Shown here piece after piece: positions 17,044 to 25,836 of a DNA stretch of 64,000 nucleotides (position 1 is the first letter of the stretch; each line of letters begins with the position of its first letter). The stretch spans positions 60,301 through 124,300 of the forward strand of contig JALHJL010000008.1 of NCBI GenBank assembly GCA_022839625.1. Reading direction: 5' to 3'. A program made the translations under genes and the position numbers. The stretch is from Phycisphaerales bacterium (GTDB taxonomy: Bacteria > Planctomycetota > Phycisphaerae > UBA1845 > Fen-1342). The notes below the pieces were generated by a model. The model worked only from the letters and a program-made list of their open reading frames with translations. It was not told where the DNA came from and made no database searches.

Positions 17044-17892
17044 TCAGAAGCCGCTGCCGTTCAGGTCCAAAATGTGTCCCCGGCAACCGCGCCGCGAGCA
17101 AATCTGCACGATCCCGCCGGCGCGGACGATCATCGATACCATCGGTGCGCTGCACAACGGACAGTGCGACGCACCCTGGAGCTCGGTGTGACAGTGCGGG
17201 CAGAAGAAGTCCACCAGGACGTCCGTGCGAATCGGGTATTCGGATTCGACCGTGAAGCTGCCGTACAGCGCCGACAGCCTCAGCCACCCGTGCGTCCGCT
17301 CAAACGCGGCCGTTACCCGAATCGACGGCGACCCATCGATCGGATGGTCCGGGTCCATCAGGCTGCGATTGCACCGCGAGCAACTGACGTTGAGGATGAA
17401 GTCGCGCAGGTCCGCCCGCCGCTCGGCGTCATCCAGCCCGGCGCGAGTATCGGTGATGATCTGCTTCACGCGCGAGGAGCGCACGTTCGAGAAGTAGTGC
17501 CCGTCCACGACGGCCACCGGTCCCAGGGCGCACGCCCCCAGGCAGTTCACCGTTTCCAGCGAGAATTCCCGGTCCGGGGTAGTCTCACCCGGCTTCACGC
17601 CGAGCTGACGCGTGAACTCCTGGGCGACCGCCGAAGCGCCCCGCACGTGGCACGCCGTCCCCATGCACACCGAGCACAGGTGCTTTCCCCGCGGCTTGAG
17701 GCTGAAGGACTTGTAGAAGGTGGCCACGCCGTAGACGTCGACGGGGGAGCGCCCCGTGCGCTCGGCCACGAGCTTGAGGGCCTCGGGCGGCAGGTAGCTG
17801 TACTTCGATTGGATCTCCTCCAGCACGGAGATCAGACCGTCGCCCTGATCCTGGTGGCGGTCGATAATGCTGAGAACTTCCTCTGCCTTCAT
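17044..17892 (-). CDS. NuoE/HydC-like 2Fe-2S protein with zinc-ribbon tail
   Basis: 282 residues. Residues 1-150 are the NuoE fold: an N-terminal helical bundle (IQSKYSYLPPEALKLVAE), VYGVATFY, and the 2Fe-2S ligands Cys76, Cys81, Cys117 and Cys121 (CMGTAC, NCLGAC). Ordinary NuoE/HydC ends near residue 160. Here about 120 extra residues hold paired cysteines: Cys171/174, Cys231/234, Cys244/247 and Cys265/270, which look like one or two zinc ribbons. Family role: passes electrons between NuoF-bound FMN and other clusters. It lies 53 bases upstream of the NuoF-GltD fusion, which already carries its own 2Fe-2S thioredoxin fold, so the complex would contain two such folds. Confidence 0.88.
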   Translation of the reverse strand: MKAEEVLSIIDRHQDQGDGLISVLEEIQSKYSYLPPEALKLVAERTGRSPVDVYGVATFYKSFSLKPRGKHLCSVCMGTACHVRGASAVAQEFTRQLGVKPGETTPDREFSLETVNCLGACALGPVAVVDGHYFSNVRSSRVKQIITDTRAGLDDAERRADLRDFILNVSCSRCNRSLMDPDHPIDGSPSIRVTAAFERTHGWLRLSALYGSFTVESEYPIRTDVLVDFFCPHCHTELQGASHCPLCSAPMVSMIVRAGGIVQICSRRGCRGHILDLNGSGF

Positions 17893-17957
17893 GTCCTAAC
17901 TCCGTGTACGCCCCGCGGCCCGTGCCTGCGGGCCGCGTCCGTGGCGAAGACCGTGGG

Positions 17958-18263
17958 CTACTCGTAGTCTTCGCAGTGCCACACGCCCTCGGCCGGTCGG
18001 GGGTGTGAGCAGGTCCTTCGATGCTCACAGTTGATGCACAGCCCGGCGTAGCGCCCAGCTTCCTCGGCCGCCATGCGCGTCGCGCTCGCCGGCGCCGCAC
18101 GCGACATGCCGCCCCCGTTTCGGCCCGCGGGCACAGCCACGTAATCGTCAAACAGCTCGCAGAACAGCGCCGGTCCCCGGCGCGCACGGTGGAAGCAGGT
18201 GGGGCTGTTGTTGCAGGTCGAGCAAAGCCCCGCAGTCAGCGTGCTCTCGGGCAAGGTCGTCAT
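17958..18263 (-). CDS. Small protein with two copies of a C-x2-C-x5-C-x11-C motif
   Basis: 101 residues from ATG 18263, preceded by AGAGGAG. The two halves carry the same pattern: LCSTCNNSPTC then 11 residues and Cys, followed by acidic/aromatic residues (ELFDDY), and LCINCEHRRTC then 11 residues and Cys (EDYE). Each half could bind one iron-sulfur cluster or one zinc. The linker is Gly/Ala/Arg-rich. It is the first gene of the run 18263 to 11533 and lies 65 bases before the NuoE-like gene. I do not recognise a named family with certainty; a small redox carrier, a sensor or an assembly factor for the complex are all possible. Confidence 0.75.
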   Translation of the reverse strand: MTTLPESTLTAGLCSTCNNSPTCFHRARRGPALFCELFDDYVAVPAGRNGGGMSRAAPASATRMAAEEAGRYAGLCINCEHRRTCSHPRPAEGVWHCEDYE

Positions 18264-18561
18264 GCCGGTCTCCTCTGGCGCTCTTGTATTCCGCGACTGG
18301 CGGCCCCGCCCGGATGGGCGAGCCAACTCTGCTGGCCCTCAGATACACGGCTCGTGCCGGACGCCGGATTCGCGCCTCTCGGTCCCGGCGCGCGCTGAAT
18401 TCGCCGTGTTCGTGGACGCTAAGTGCTTGGTAAACAATCGGATATGCGCGGATAGGCTGCCGGTGCCTGGGAAACATGCGGCCAGCGCGCGGGTGACGAA
18501 ATGAGTGTGCAGCGCGGGGTGTTTTGAACCGGCGGGGAGAAATGCCCCGGATCGCGAGAGG

Positions 18562-19917
18562 TCAGTCGGCGTCCGTCCCGTACGCCTTCAGCTTCTCGCG
18601 GAGTGTCTTGCGGTCGATGCCGAGAATCTCCGCGGCACGCGTTTTGTTATTGCCGACTGCGGACAGGACGCTGCGGATATGTTCGGCTTCGACCTCGCTC
18701 AGCTTCCGGTCCCAGTGCGCGTCGCGCGCCGCCGAGAACCGCATGGCGGAGGGCAGATCGGGCACGTCGATCAGGTCGCCCTCGGTCATCACCACCACGC
18801 GCTGCACGACGTTCTCGAGCTCGCGCACGTTGCCGGGCCAGTGGTAGCCGGCCAACACGCGCAGGGCCCCGTCGGCAAAACGCGGAATCGGGCGCCCCAA
18901 TTCCGCGGCGAACTTCTTCGCGAAGTGCGCGACGAGCAGCAGAACGTCGTTCTCGCGCTCCCGCAGCGGGGGCATCGTGATCGTAATGACGTTGAGACGG
19001 AAGAAGAGGTCCTCGCGAAACACCTTGTTCTTGACCAGGGCCCGCAGGTCCTTGTTCGTCGCCGCCACCACGCGCACATCGACCGTCCGCGGCCGGGCCG
19101 ACCCGACCATGTAGATCTCGCCGTTCTCCAGCACGCGCAGCAGCTTGGCCTGCATGGCCAGGCTCGTGTCACTGATCTCGTCGAGGAAGATGGTCCCGCC
19201 GTCCGCGGTCTGGAAGAAGCCGGCCCGTGACTCCGTGGCACCCGTGAAGGCGCCTTTGACGTGTCCGAACAGCTCGCTCTCCAGCAAGTTCTCGGGGATG
19301 GACCCGCAGTTGATCGGCACGAACGGCGCCGCCGCGCGCGGGCTGGCATAGTGGATCGCGCGGGCGGCCAACTCCTTTCCGGTGCCGCTCTCGCCGCCGA
19401 TGAGCACGGTGGCCGGCGCCGCGGCGGCCTTGCGGATCTCCTGGAATACGTCGCGCATGGCCCGCGACTCGCCGATGAAGCCCGCCAGCGTGAGCGGCTG
19501 CTCCGAACCGTTCTGCGCGTTGCGCCGGGCCTTTAGCACCTGGAGGATGCGCTGCACGGCGGAAAGCAACTCCTCATCGGTGAAGGGCTTGGTGATGTAG
19601 TCCTGGACCCCCAGCTTGACGGCGGTCACCGCGCCCTGGATCGTCGGGTATCCGGTGATCATCATGACCTCGGTATCCTTGAGGTTCTCGCGGACGTGCC
19701 GGGCTAGGTCCAGACCGCTGACTTGCGGCATCTTCAGGTCGGTGATCACCAGGTCGATCGGGATGTCCTCCAGCAGGCGAATGGCCTCCGCCGCGCCAGT
19801 TGCGGTGAACACCTGATAGCCCGCGGCGGCCAGGTTCCGTTGGATCAGCTCCAGGGTGTCCGGGGCGTCGTCGACTACCAGGACCCGCTCTTTCTCAGAC
19901 GCCGCCGCCATGCTCAT
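18562..19917 (-). CDS. NtrC-family response regulator (receiver, AAA+, Fis HTH)
   Basis: 451 residues. The receiver domain (about 10-125) has the acidic pair DD at 16-17, phosphoacceptor Asp60 (VITDLKMP) and Lys in ITKPF. The sigma-54 AAA+ domain follows, with Walker A GESGTGKE, an intact GAFTGA loop, Walker [11 protein letters not shown] and [12 protein letters not shown]; the C-terminus is a Fis-type HTH ([20 protein letters not shown]). It activates sigma-54 promoters when phosphorylated. Its start (ATG 19917, or ATG 19911) overlaps the end of the histidine kinase gene, so the two form a pair. Directly downstream on the same strand lies the redox operon, the obvious candidate target, although I could not find a convincing -24/-12 site. 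Confidence 0.94.
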   Translation of the reverse strand: MSMAAASEKERVLVVDDAPDTLELIQRNLAAAGYQVFTATGAAEAIRLLEDIPIDLVITDLKMPQVSGLDLARHVRENLKDTEVMMITGYPTIQGAVTAVKLGVQDYITKPFTDEELLSAVQRILQVLKARRNAQNGSEQPLTLAGFIGESRAMRDVFQEIRKAAAAPATVLIGGESGTGKELAARAIHYASPRAAAPFVPINCGSIPENLLESELFGHVKGAFTGATESRAGFFQTADGGTIFLDEISDTSLAMQAKLLRVLENGEIYMVGSARPRTVDVRVVAATNKDLRALVKNKVFREDLFFRLNVITITMPPLRERENDVLLLVAHFAKKFAAELGRPIPRFADGALRVLAGYHWPGNVRELENVVQRVVVMTEGDLIDVPDLPSAMRFSAARDAHWDRKLSEVEAEHIRSVLSAVGNNKTRAAEILGIDRKTLREKLKAYGTDAD

Positions 19918-21697
19918 CCGTCTCCTGAACCACGCCCGTCCCGGCGACGGGCAGGCGAATCTCGAAGCGCGTGCCCTGTCCGGGGCGGCTCTGCACGTCG
20001 ATCGAACCGCCGTGCGCCGAGACGATGCCGTGCACGACGGGCAACCCGAGCCCGGTGCCCTCGGTCACGTCCTTCGTCGTGAAGAACGGCAGGAAGATCT
20101 TACCCAGAACCTCCTCGTCCATGCCGGTCCCCGTGTCTTCCACGACGAGCGCCACATGGGCGCCGTTGGCCCGCGTTCGCACGGTGAGGGTGCCGCCGTC
20201 GGGCATCGCCTGGACGGCGTTGACGACCAGGTTTACGAGTACTTGCGCAAGCTGCGCCGGATCGCCGTGAATTTCGGGCAGCTCCGGCGCCAGCTCGCGG
20301 ACGACGCGCGTCCCCGCCTTCGCGCACCGGGCCTCCAGGAAGTACAAACTCTCCTCGACGACCTGGTTGAGCTTGAGCTGGACTTTTCTGGCCGGGACCT
20401 GTCGGCCGAACACCATCAACTTCTTGATCACCTCGCGCGCATAGAGCGACGCCGTGACCACCCGCTCGATGTCCTTCGCCGCCGCCTTCGGAAGCCCCGG
20501 ACACTTCAAGGCCAGTTGTGCGAACCCGAGAATGCTGCCCAGCGGCTCGTTCAGCTCGTGGGCGACGCCCGCGGCGAGTTGCCCGATCGTCGCCAGCCGG
20601 TCCGCGTGGATGAGCTGCTGTTGAAGATTGGCGCGCTCCTGCTGCGCCTGCCGCCGCTCGACGACCAGGCTCACCTCGCGGGCCACGGCGTCGATGAGCT
20701 TCTCCTCTTCCGGCAGGAACGCACCGGCCGCGAACTCCGGTCGGTCTTCACGGTAGACGACCTCGACCACTCCGCGCACGCGCCCGTTGACGACGATTTC
20801 CGCCGACTGCCGCGGATCGGCGGGCCGGAAGCCGTGCGAATCGAAGTTGCGGCCGTCTAGCACGATGCGGGCGGCGGCGATCTCGGGGTACTGCCAGGCG
20901 GGCGGCAGCAGTGCCACGATGCGCTGCAACTGTTCGTCGAACGTGCCGGACGTCTCCTCGGTGACCTGCGCGATGCCGTACAGGCAGGTCAGCTCCTTGA
21001 CGCGCTCGCGCAGCGCGTGCTGCGCGAACCAGTCGGCCACCGCGAGCCCGAGCGTCTGGGCCACGCCCTCATAAGACTCGACCGCCTCGGAGGTGAAGGC
21101 CCCCGCGTGCTCGCTCTTCATGAGCAGCAGCCCCACGGTGCGCGCATCGACGACGAAGCGCACGATCGCGAGCGAGCGGTAGTGCCCGCCGACGCACCAA
21201 CCCGCGCCGGCGGCCTCCGGCCCGCTTGCGGCCGTCGCCGAGACACGGTTCCAGGTGTCCCCGGTCCAGAAGCTCCCGGTCCGGGTGAAGAACGGCCAGG
21301 AGGGGTCGAAGTCCTGGCAGGCCACGCGGCGGCACATGCGTTCGAAGTCCGAGTCGCTCTGGGTCGCGGGAATCACCGTCCCATCCAGGCCGCAGCTCCA
21401 CCTGGCGAGAACGAAGCGCGTCGCGACGTCCGGTCGCCGCGCCGCTTCCCAGCGGTAGTGCAGGTCGCCCTGGCTCAGGCGCACTTCCACCGCGTCACAA
21501 TCGGACAAGTCCAGCAGTGCATCCGAAATCTGCCGCAGGAAGTCCGTGCGCGGAAGCCCCCCGCTGGCGCAATGCAGAATCACGCGCGACAGCGCGGCGT
21601 GGTCTTCCGGACGGCTCGGTCGGCGCCCGCCGCTGTCGGACCTGACTGGATCATGCTCGTGCATCGGCGTGCCATCCACCCGACTGCCGCCGACCAT
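19895..21697 (-). CDS. Soluble sensor histidine kinase (NtrB-like output)
   Basis: About 600 residues without membrane segments, so a cytoplasmic sensor. The N-terminal 350 residues look like one or two GAF-type sensory domains, followed by a coiled linker (ERRQAQQERANLQQQL). The DHp helix carries His380 in GVAHELNEPLGSILGFAQ, and the catalytic domain has the N-box NLVVNAVQAMP, VEDTGTGMDEE and GTGLGLPVVHGIV. It should phosphorylate the response regulator encoded immediately downstream (23-base overlap). The start is uncertain: ATG 21697 has no clear ribosome-binding site, and the ATG at 21664 is a good alternative. Signal unknown; the neighbouring redox genes suggest a redox or nitrogen cue. 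Confidence 0.92.
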   Translation of the reverse strand: MVGGSRVDGTPMHEHDPVRSDSGGRRPSRPEDHAALSRVILHCASGGLPRTDFLRQISDALLDLSDCDAVEVRLSQGDLHYRWEAARRPDVATRFVLARWSCGLDGTVIPATQSDSDFERMCRRVACQDFDPSWPFFTRTGSFWTGDTWNRVSATAASGPEAAGAGWCVGGHYRSLAIVRFVVDARTVGLLLMKSEHAGAFTSEAVESYEGVAQTLGLAVADWFAQHALRERVKELTCLYGIAQVTEETSGTFDEQLQRIVALLPPAWQYPEIAAARIVLDGRNFDSHGFRPADPRQSAEIVVNGRVRGVVEVVYREDRPEFAAGAFLPEEEKLIDAVAREVSLVVERRQAQQERANLQQQLIHADRLATIGQLAAGVAHELNEPLGSILGFAQLALKCPGLPKAAAKDIERVVTASLYAREVIKKLMVFGRQVPARKVQLKLNQVVEESLYFLEARCAKAGTRVVRELAPELPEIHGDPAQLAQVLVNLVVNAVQAMPDGGTLTVRTRANGAHVALVVEDTGTGMDEEVLGKIFLPFFTTKDVTEGTGLGLPVVHGIVSAHGGSIDVQSRPGQGTRFEIRLPVAGTGVVQETDEHGGGV

Positions 21698-21886
21698 GAT
21701 AAGTTACGCGCAACGGTTGTTCTATCCGTCCGCGGCAGACGGCTTGGGCCGATCGGGCCGGGTGCCGGGAGAAGCAGGCGCGCCGGGCGACGCTCGCTTT
21801 CTCGCGGCCGGCCGAGACAGGCGTTTGACTCACCGGGTCCGGCGGCGCACAATGAGGCGTTTGTAGGTCGATCAGGAGCGACGGAC

Positions 21887-22396
21887 ATGAACGCCATCGG
21901 CATGTGGCCCCGACGCGGGCTGGCTCTTGTGCTTGCGCCACTTGGCCTCGCTTTGGTCGGTCTGTCCGCGCCGGGCTGCCAGGACGCCGGCAGCGGCCCG
22001 GTGGCAACGACGGCAGACCAGACGCCGGTCGTCGCCCCGGTCGAGCATCCGCTGCTGAGGGGCATCCCGATCCCCGCGGGGTTCAGGCTGGTCCAGGAGC
22101 GCAGCCGGGCGCGGCACCACGGCAGCACGCGCGATGCGCAGTGCGAGTTCCAGGGCACGTTGAGCCCCAGCGAGGTCGTGCGTTTCTACGAGCATTACAT
22201 GCCGGCGGCCCGCTATCGGCTGGGGCCGAAGATTTTCGTGCGCGGCGAGTACACGCTGCGCTTCGAGAGCGATGCCGAGGAGTGCAACGTATTCGTGAAG
22301 CCGAAGGGCTCGAGAACAACCTTGATTATTGACGTCGGACCGCTCTGGAAAGAGGGCTCCGACCGCGCGCTGCGACCCACACCCCCGCCCCCGTAA
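21887..22396 (+). CDS. Putative lipoprotein, 169 residues
   Basis: Start ATG 21887 with AGGAG eight bases upstream. A signal peptide runs to a Cys at about residue 31 (LVGLSAPGC), an imperfect lipobox, so lipidation is likely but not certain. The mature part has a conserved-looking core: IPIPAGFRLVQERS, SEVVRFYEHYMP, GEYTLRFESDAEECNV and TLIIDVGP. This resembles the many planctomycete lipoproteins that follow a rule of 'score' loss along a polypeptide, but I cannot name a family. It is divergent from the histidine kinase and 26 bases ahead of the next gene, with which it may be cotranscribed. Confidence 0.75.
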   Translation: MNAIGMWPRRGLALVLAPLGLALVGLSAPGCQDAGSGPVATTADQTPVVAPVEHPLLRGIPIPAGFRLVQERSRARHHGSTRDAQCEFQGTLSPSEVVRFYEHYMPAARYRLGPKIFVRGEYTLRFESDAEECNVFVKPKGSRTTLIIDVGPLWKEGSDRALRPTPPPP

Positions 22397-22422
22397 ACGG
22401 CGGACCCTCCCGAGGTTTCTGT

Positions 22423-23349
22423 ATGGATGCTGACAAGCGACACCAACTGAGAACGAACGAACTGGCCGACGCGCTTGCGTCCCTGCGTGACCTGAAAAGC
22501 CCGCACTTCATCTACGCCGGCGCTGCTCTGGCGGTGATCCTGATCGGCGTCGCGGGATGGTTGGGCTGGCGCTACAGCCAGCGGGTCACGGCGGAGCGCG
22601 ACTGGAAGCGTTTGACGGACAGTTGCGCGGATCTGGCGGGGGGCCAGGCTGACTTGATCGCCCAGGCTCAGGCCGAGCTGCGTGCGATGATCCAGGCGCG
22701 CACGACGCCGGTGGTCCGCGGGTATGCGCGGCTGGAGCTGGCCCGGTCGCGGGTGACACAGGGCATGACTCAGCCGGAGGAGAGGCAAGCGGCGTTTGCG
22801 GAGGCCGTGAGCTTGCTGGAGGAATTGCGCGGCGACCCGGAGGTGCCGGCGCAACTCGACGCGGCCGGCACCTTCCTGCTGGCCAGCACCCATGAGTCGC
22901 TGCGCCAGCTCGACCGCGCGAAAGAGCTGTACCGCGCGCTCGCAGAGGATGCGCGCTACGCGGGCTCGCCCTACCAGGACCTGGCCGAGATGCGGCTGGC
23001 GGATGTTGACACGTTGGGGACTCCCGTGGTGTTCACTCCCGGCGATCCGCCGCCCCCGCCGCCGCCGGCCACCCAGCCGATGACCCTGATGCCCGAACTG
23101 GTGCCGGGTGCGGCGCCGTCGATACAGGCAGCGCCGGCACAGCCCACGCTGCTGACGCCCGTTGCGCCTGCACCTGCGCAGGACGCACCGCCGCCGGCCC
23201 CCGAGCCCTCGGCGGAGACAGACGTGCCCGCGCCGCAGGAGCCGACGACCGAAAAGCCGCAGGCCGAGGAGCCGGCGACCGAGGAGCCAGCGGAGCAGCC
23301 CGCGCCGACTCCGGATGAACCGCCTACGGAGCCCGGCGAAACGCCGTGA
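22423..23349 (+). CDS. Membrane-anchored protein with TPR-like core and Pro/Glu-rich tail
   Basis: 308 residues. One membrane helix at about 30-50 (FIYAGAALAVILIGVAGWLGW), then a helical region (about 55-195) similar to the TPR_21/YfgM-like fold with an N-terminal anchor, then about 100 residues rich in Pro, Ala and Glu including a polyproline stretch PPPPPPP. The cytoplasmic N-terminus is about 28 residues. YfgM-like proteins work near the Sec machinery as periplasmic chaperone partners; the match here is only in layout. The stop codon overlaps the GTG start of the pseudouridine synthase gene (GTGA), so translation is coupled. Confidence 0.78.
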   Translation: MDADKRHQLRTNELADALASLRDLKSPHFIYAGAALAVILIGVAGWLGWRYSQRVTAERDWKRLTDSCADLAGGQADLIAQAQAELRAMIQARTTPVVRGYARLELARSRVTQGMTQPEERQAAFAEAVSLLEELRGDPEVPAQLDAAGTFLLASTHESLRQLDRAKELYRALAEDARYAGSPYQDLAEMRLADVDTLGTPVVFTPGDPPPPPPPATQPMTLMPELVPGAAPSIQAAPAQPTLLTPVAPAPAQDAPPPAPEPSAETDVPAPQEPTTEKPQAEEPATEEPAEQPAPTPDEPPTEPGETP

Positions 23350-24374
23350 ACGCCGACACTGAGGATATCCTTGAACGGCCCATTCCGATCGACGATGACC
23401 AGGCCGAGCGCGTACGGTTGCACATCCGCCGCAAGCTGCCCGGTCGTCGCCTCGACAAGTACCTGCATGGGCGCTTCCCGCGTTTGTCCCGCACGGCGAT
23501 TCAGCGGCTGATCAAGCAGGGCGCGATCACGGTCAACGGGGAGGGCACCAAGGCCAGCTACGAGATGAGCGGCGGGGACGTGGTCGAGCTGGTCATTCCG
23601 CCGCCGGAGCCGCGCGAGGTTGTGCCCGAGGAAATCCCGCTCGACATCGTGTACGAGGACGACCACCTGCTGGCGCTGAACAAGCCGGCGGGCATCATCT
23701 GTCACCCGGCGCGCGGGGACCAGACGGGGACCCTCGCCAACGGGCTGGTGTTCTACGCCAACCAGCTCAGCCACGGCGAGGACCCGTTTCGGCCGGGCAT
23801 CGTGCACCGGCTCGACAAGAACACCACCGGCATCATGCTGGTGGCGAAATCGGACGAGGCCCACTGGCGGTTGGCCCTGCAATTCGAGCGGCGGACGGTG
23901 CAGAAGACGTACCTCGCCCTGGTGCACGGCAACCCGCAGCTTGACGGGGACACGATCGACGCTCCGATCGGCGTACACCCGGTCGTCCGCGAGAAGTTCG
24001 CGGTCATGGTCCGCGAGAACAAGATCGACCTGGCCAAGAGCGCCGTGACGCACTACGAGGTCGCGGAGCGGTACAAGGGTTACGCGCTCGTCAAGCTGTT
24101 TCCGAAGACCGGCCGCACGCACCAACTGCGCGTGCACATGTCGTACATCGGCCATCCGGTTGCGGGCGACACGATGTACGGGGGGCGCGTGATCAGCGAG
24201 TTTGACCTGACGGGGTCCGGCTCGGTCGAGCCGATCTTCGCGCACCAGGCCCTGCACGCCTGGAAGATACAATTCCGCCACCCGATCCTGGAGCAGCCGG
24301 TGGAGCTGGAAGCCCCGTTTCCGCCGCCTTTTAGGAAGGTCGTCAGCATCTTGCGGAGCGTCAGCAGTGGCTAA
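23346..24374 (+). CDS. rluD: RluA/RluD-family 23S rRNA pseudouridine synthase
   Basis: 342 residues from GTG 23346. An S4 RNA-binding domain (about 28-85: GRRLDKYLHGRFPRLSRTAIQRLI) precedes the RluA-type catalytic domain with the conserved HRLDKNTTG, catalytic Asp157, followed by KTYLALVHG and GRTHQLRVHM. It isomerises specific uridines in ribosomal RNA; RluD of E. coli modifies helix 69. The N-terminal extension of about 25 residues is acidic. The start overlaps the preceding stop and the end overlaps the next gene by eight bases, so this lies in a tight operon. Assignment to RluD rather than RluC is by the S4 domain and overall resemblance. Confidence 0.93.
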   Translation: MNADTEDILERPIPIDDDQAERVRLHIRRKLPGRRLDKYLHGRFPRLSRTAIQRLIKQGAITVNGEGTKASYEMSGGDVVELVIPPPEPREVVPEEIPLDIVYEDDHLLALNKPAGIICHPARGDQTGTLANGLVFYANQLSHGEDPFRPGIVHRLDKNTTGIMLVAKSDEAHWRLALQFERRTVQKTYLALVHGNPQLDGDTIDAPIGVHPVVREKFAVMVRENKIDLAKSAVTHYEVAERYKGYALVKLFPKTGRTHQLRVHMSYIGHPVAGDTMYGGRVISEFDLTGSGSVEPIFAHQALHAWKIQFRHPILEQPVELEAPFPPPFRKVVSILRSVSSG

Positions 24375-25836
24375 GAGCGACAAGCCGAATCCCCGTGCGT
24401 CGCGGCTGCCGGCGTTCGCGTGCGCGTTGCTGACGGCCCTGCTCGGCACCCTCGGCGGCCGGGCCGAGTCGCCGCCGCCGGCTGAGCTTCGACAGCGGCT
24501 GGACCGCCTGGTGGCCCGCCTGCCGCAGGGTACGCAGGTCGGCCTGGCGGTGGCGGAGGTCGGCTCGAACACGATCTGGTTCGAGCATCGGGCCGACGTG
24601 CCGCTGGTGCCGGCGAGCGTTCAGAAGTTGTTGGTGACGGCGGCGGCGCTGGAGCGCTTCGGGCCGAGCTTCGCGTATCAGACGCGGGTGTACGCACGCG
24701 GCGACGAGCTGTGGATCGTGGGAGCGGGCGACCCGGGGCTGGGGGATCGGCGGATCGCCGAGCGGCATGGGCGTGCGATCGATCACTTCTTCGACGAATG
24801 GGCAGCGGCCCTGCGCCAGCGCGGTCTGACCTCGTTGAGCAAGATCGTCCTGGACGATTCCGTGTTCGACGAACAGGTGCGGCACCCGGACTGGCCCGAC
24901 AGCCAGGCCGATCGGTGGTACCAGGCGCCCGTCGGCGGGCTGAACATCAACGACAACTGCCTCGATATCACGGTGGCGGTGCGCGGCGGCGGAGTCGAGC
25001 TGCGCTTGCAGCCGGAGGTGCCGCTCAGTCTGATCGACAACGGTCTCAAGGCGGGCAAGCAGCAGCGCCCCGTGCTGAAGCGGCCGGCCGGCAGCGACGT
25101 GTTCCAGCTCCGCGGCACCGTGGCCCGCGGCGGGACTCTGGACCCCGTGTCCGTCAACCAACCCACGCTCTTCTTCGCCCACGCCCTGCAACGCGCACTC
25201 GAGCAGCGCGGCGTCGCCATTCGCGGAGACGTTGTCCGGCGGCGGCTCAGTGACGCCGAGCTGTCCGGCGCCACCTTGCTCGCGACCCATCGCACCGATA
25301 TGGCGGACGTGCTGTGGCGCTGCAACACCTTCAGTCAGAATCTCTTCGCCGAGTGTCTGCTGAAGACGCTGGCGGCGTACGAACCGGACGGCCGGCGCAA
25401 CGGGACGTCAGGCAGCTTCGCGGCCGGGCACGAGGTCGTGCAGGCGACGCTGGCGCGGCTCGGAGTGGACCTGCGGGGGTCCGTGCCGCGCGACGGCAGC
25501 GGGCTCAGCCGCCAGAACCGCGCGAGCGCCGGTCACTTCGTGCAACTGCTGGTGCGGATGCAACGCCATCCCCACGCCGAGCTGTTTCTGGGCAGTCTGG
25601 CGCGGGCCGGTGAGCCTGGGTCGATGCGGCGCCGGTACGACGATCCGGTGCTCAAAGGCTGCCTGCGGGCCAAGACGGGCACGCTGGCCGGCGTGCACAC
25701 GCTGGCAGGGTATGTCACACGCCCGGACAACACGGTCCTGGCGTTCGCCTGCCTGGTCAACGGCTCGTGTGAGGCCGACTGGTTCGTGCAGGTTTGCCGG
25801 ACCCTCGTGACTGCGGGCGAGGGCCGGGCACGTTGA
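24367..25836 (+). CDS. dacB: D-alanyl-D-alanine carboxypeptidase/endopeptidase (PBP4, DacB)
   Basis: 489 residues from GTG 24367. A signal peptide covers about 1-33. The three penicillin-binding motifs of the S13 family are intact: S-x-x-K at Ser84-Lys87 (PASVQKLLV), S-x-N at Ser323-Asn325 (TFSQNLFAE) and K-T-G at 436-438 (AKTGTLAGV). The large insertion between the first two motifs is the usual mark of PBP4-type enzymes. It trims or cleaves peptidoglycan cross-links in the periplasm, which argues that this organism has peptidoglycan. It overlaps rluD by eight bases. Confidence 0.95.
   Translation: MAKSDKPNPRASRLPAFACALLTALLGTLGGRAESPPPAELRQRLDRLVARLPQGTQVGLAVAEVGSNTIWFEHRADVPLVPASVQKLLVTAAALERFGPSFAYQTRVYARGDELWIVGAGDPGLGDRRIAERHGRAIDHFFDEWAAALRQRGLTSLSKIVLDDSVFDEQVRHPDWPDSQADRWYQAPVGGLNINDNCLDITVAVRGGGVELRLQPEVPLSLIDNGLKAGKQQRPVLKRPAGSDVFQLRGTVARGGTLDPVSVNQPTLFFAHALQRALEQRGVAIRGDVVRRRLSDAELSGATLLATHRTDMADVLWRCNTFSQNLFAECLLKTLAAYEPDGRRNGTSGSFAAGHEVVQATLARLGVDLRGSVPRDGSGLSRQNRASAGHFVQLLVRMQRHPHAELFLGSLARAGEPGSMRRRYDDPVLKGCLRAKTGTLAGVHTLAGYVTRPDNTVLAFACLVNGSCEADWFVQVCRTLVTAGEGRAR

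Noticed and set aside
18264..18561. Sigma-54 promoter for the redox operon
   Set aside because: No sequence with both GG and GC at the required ten-base spacing in a good context was found.
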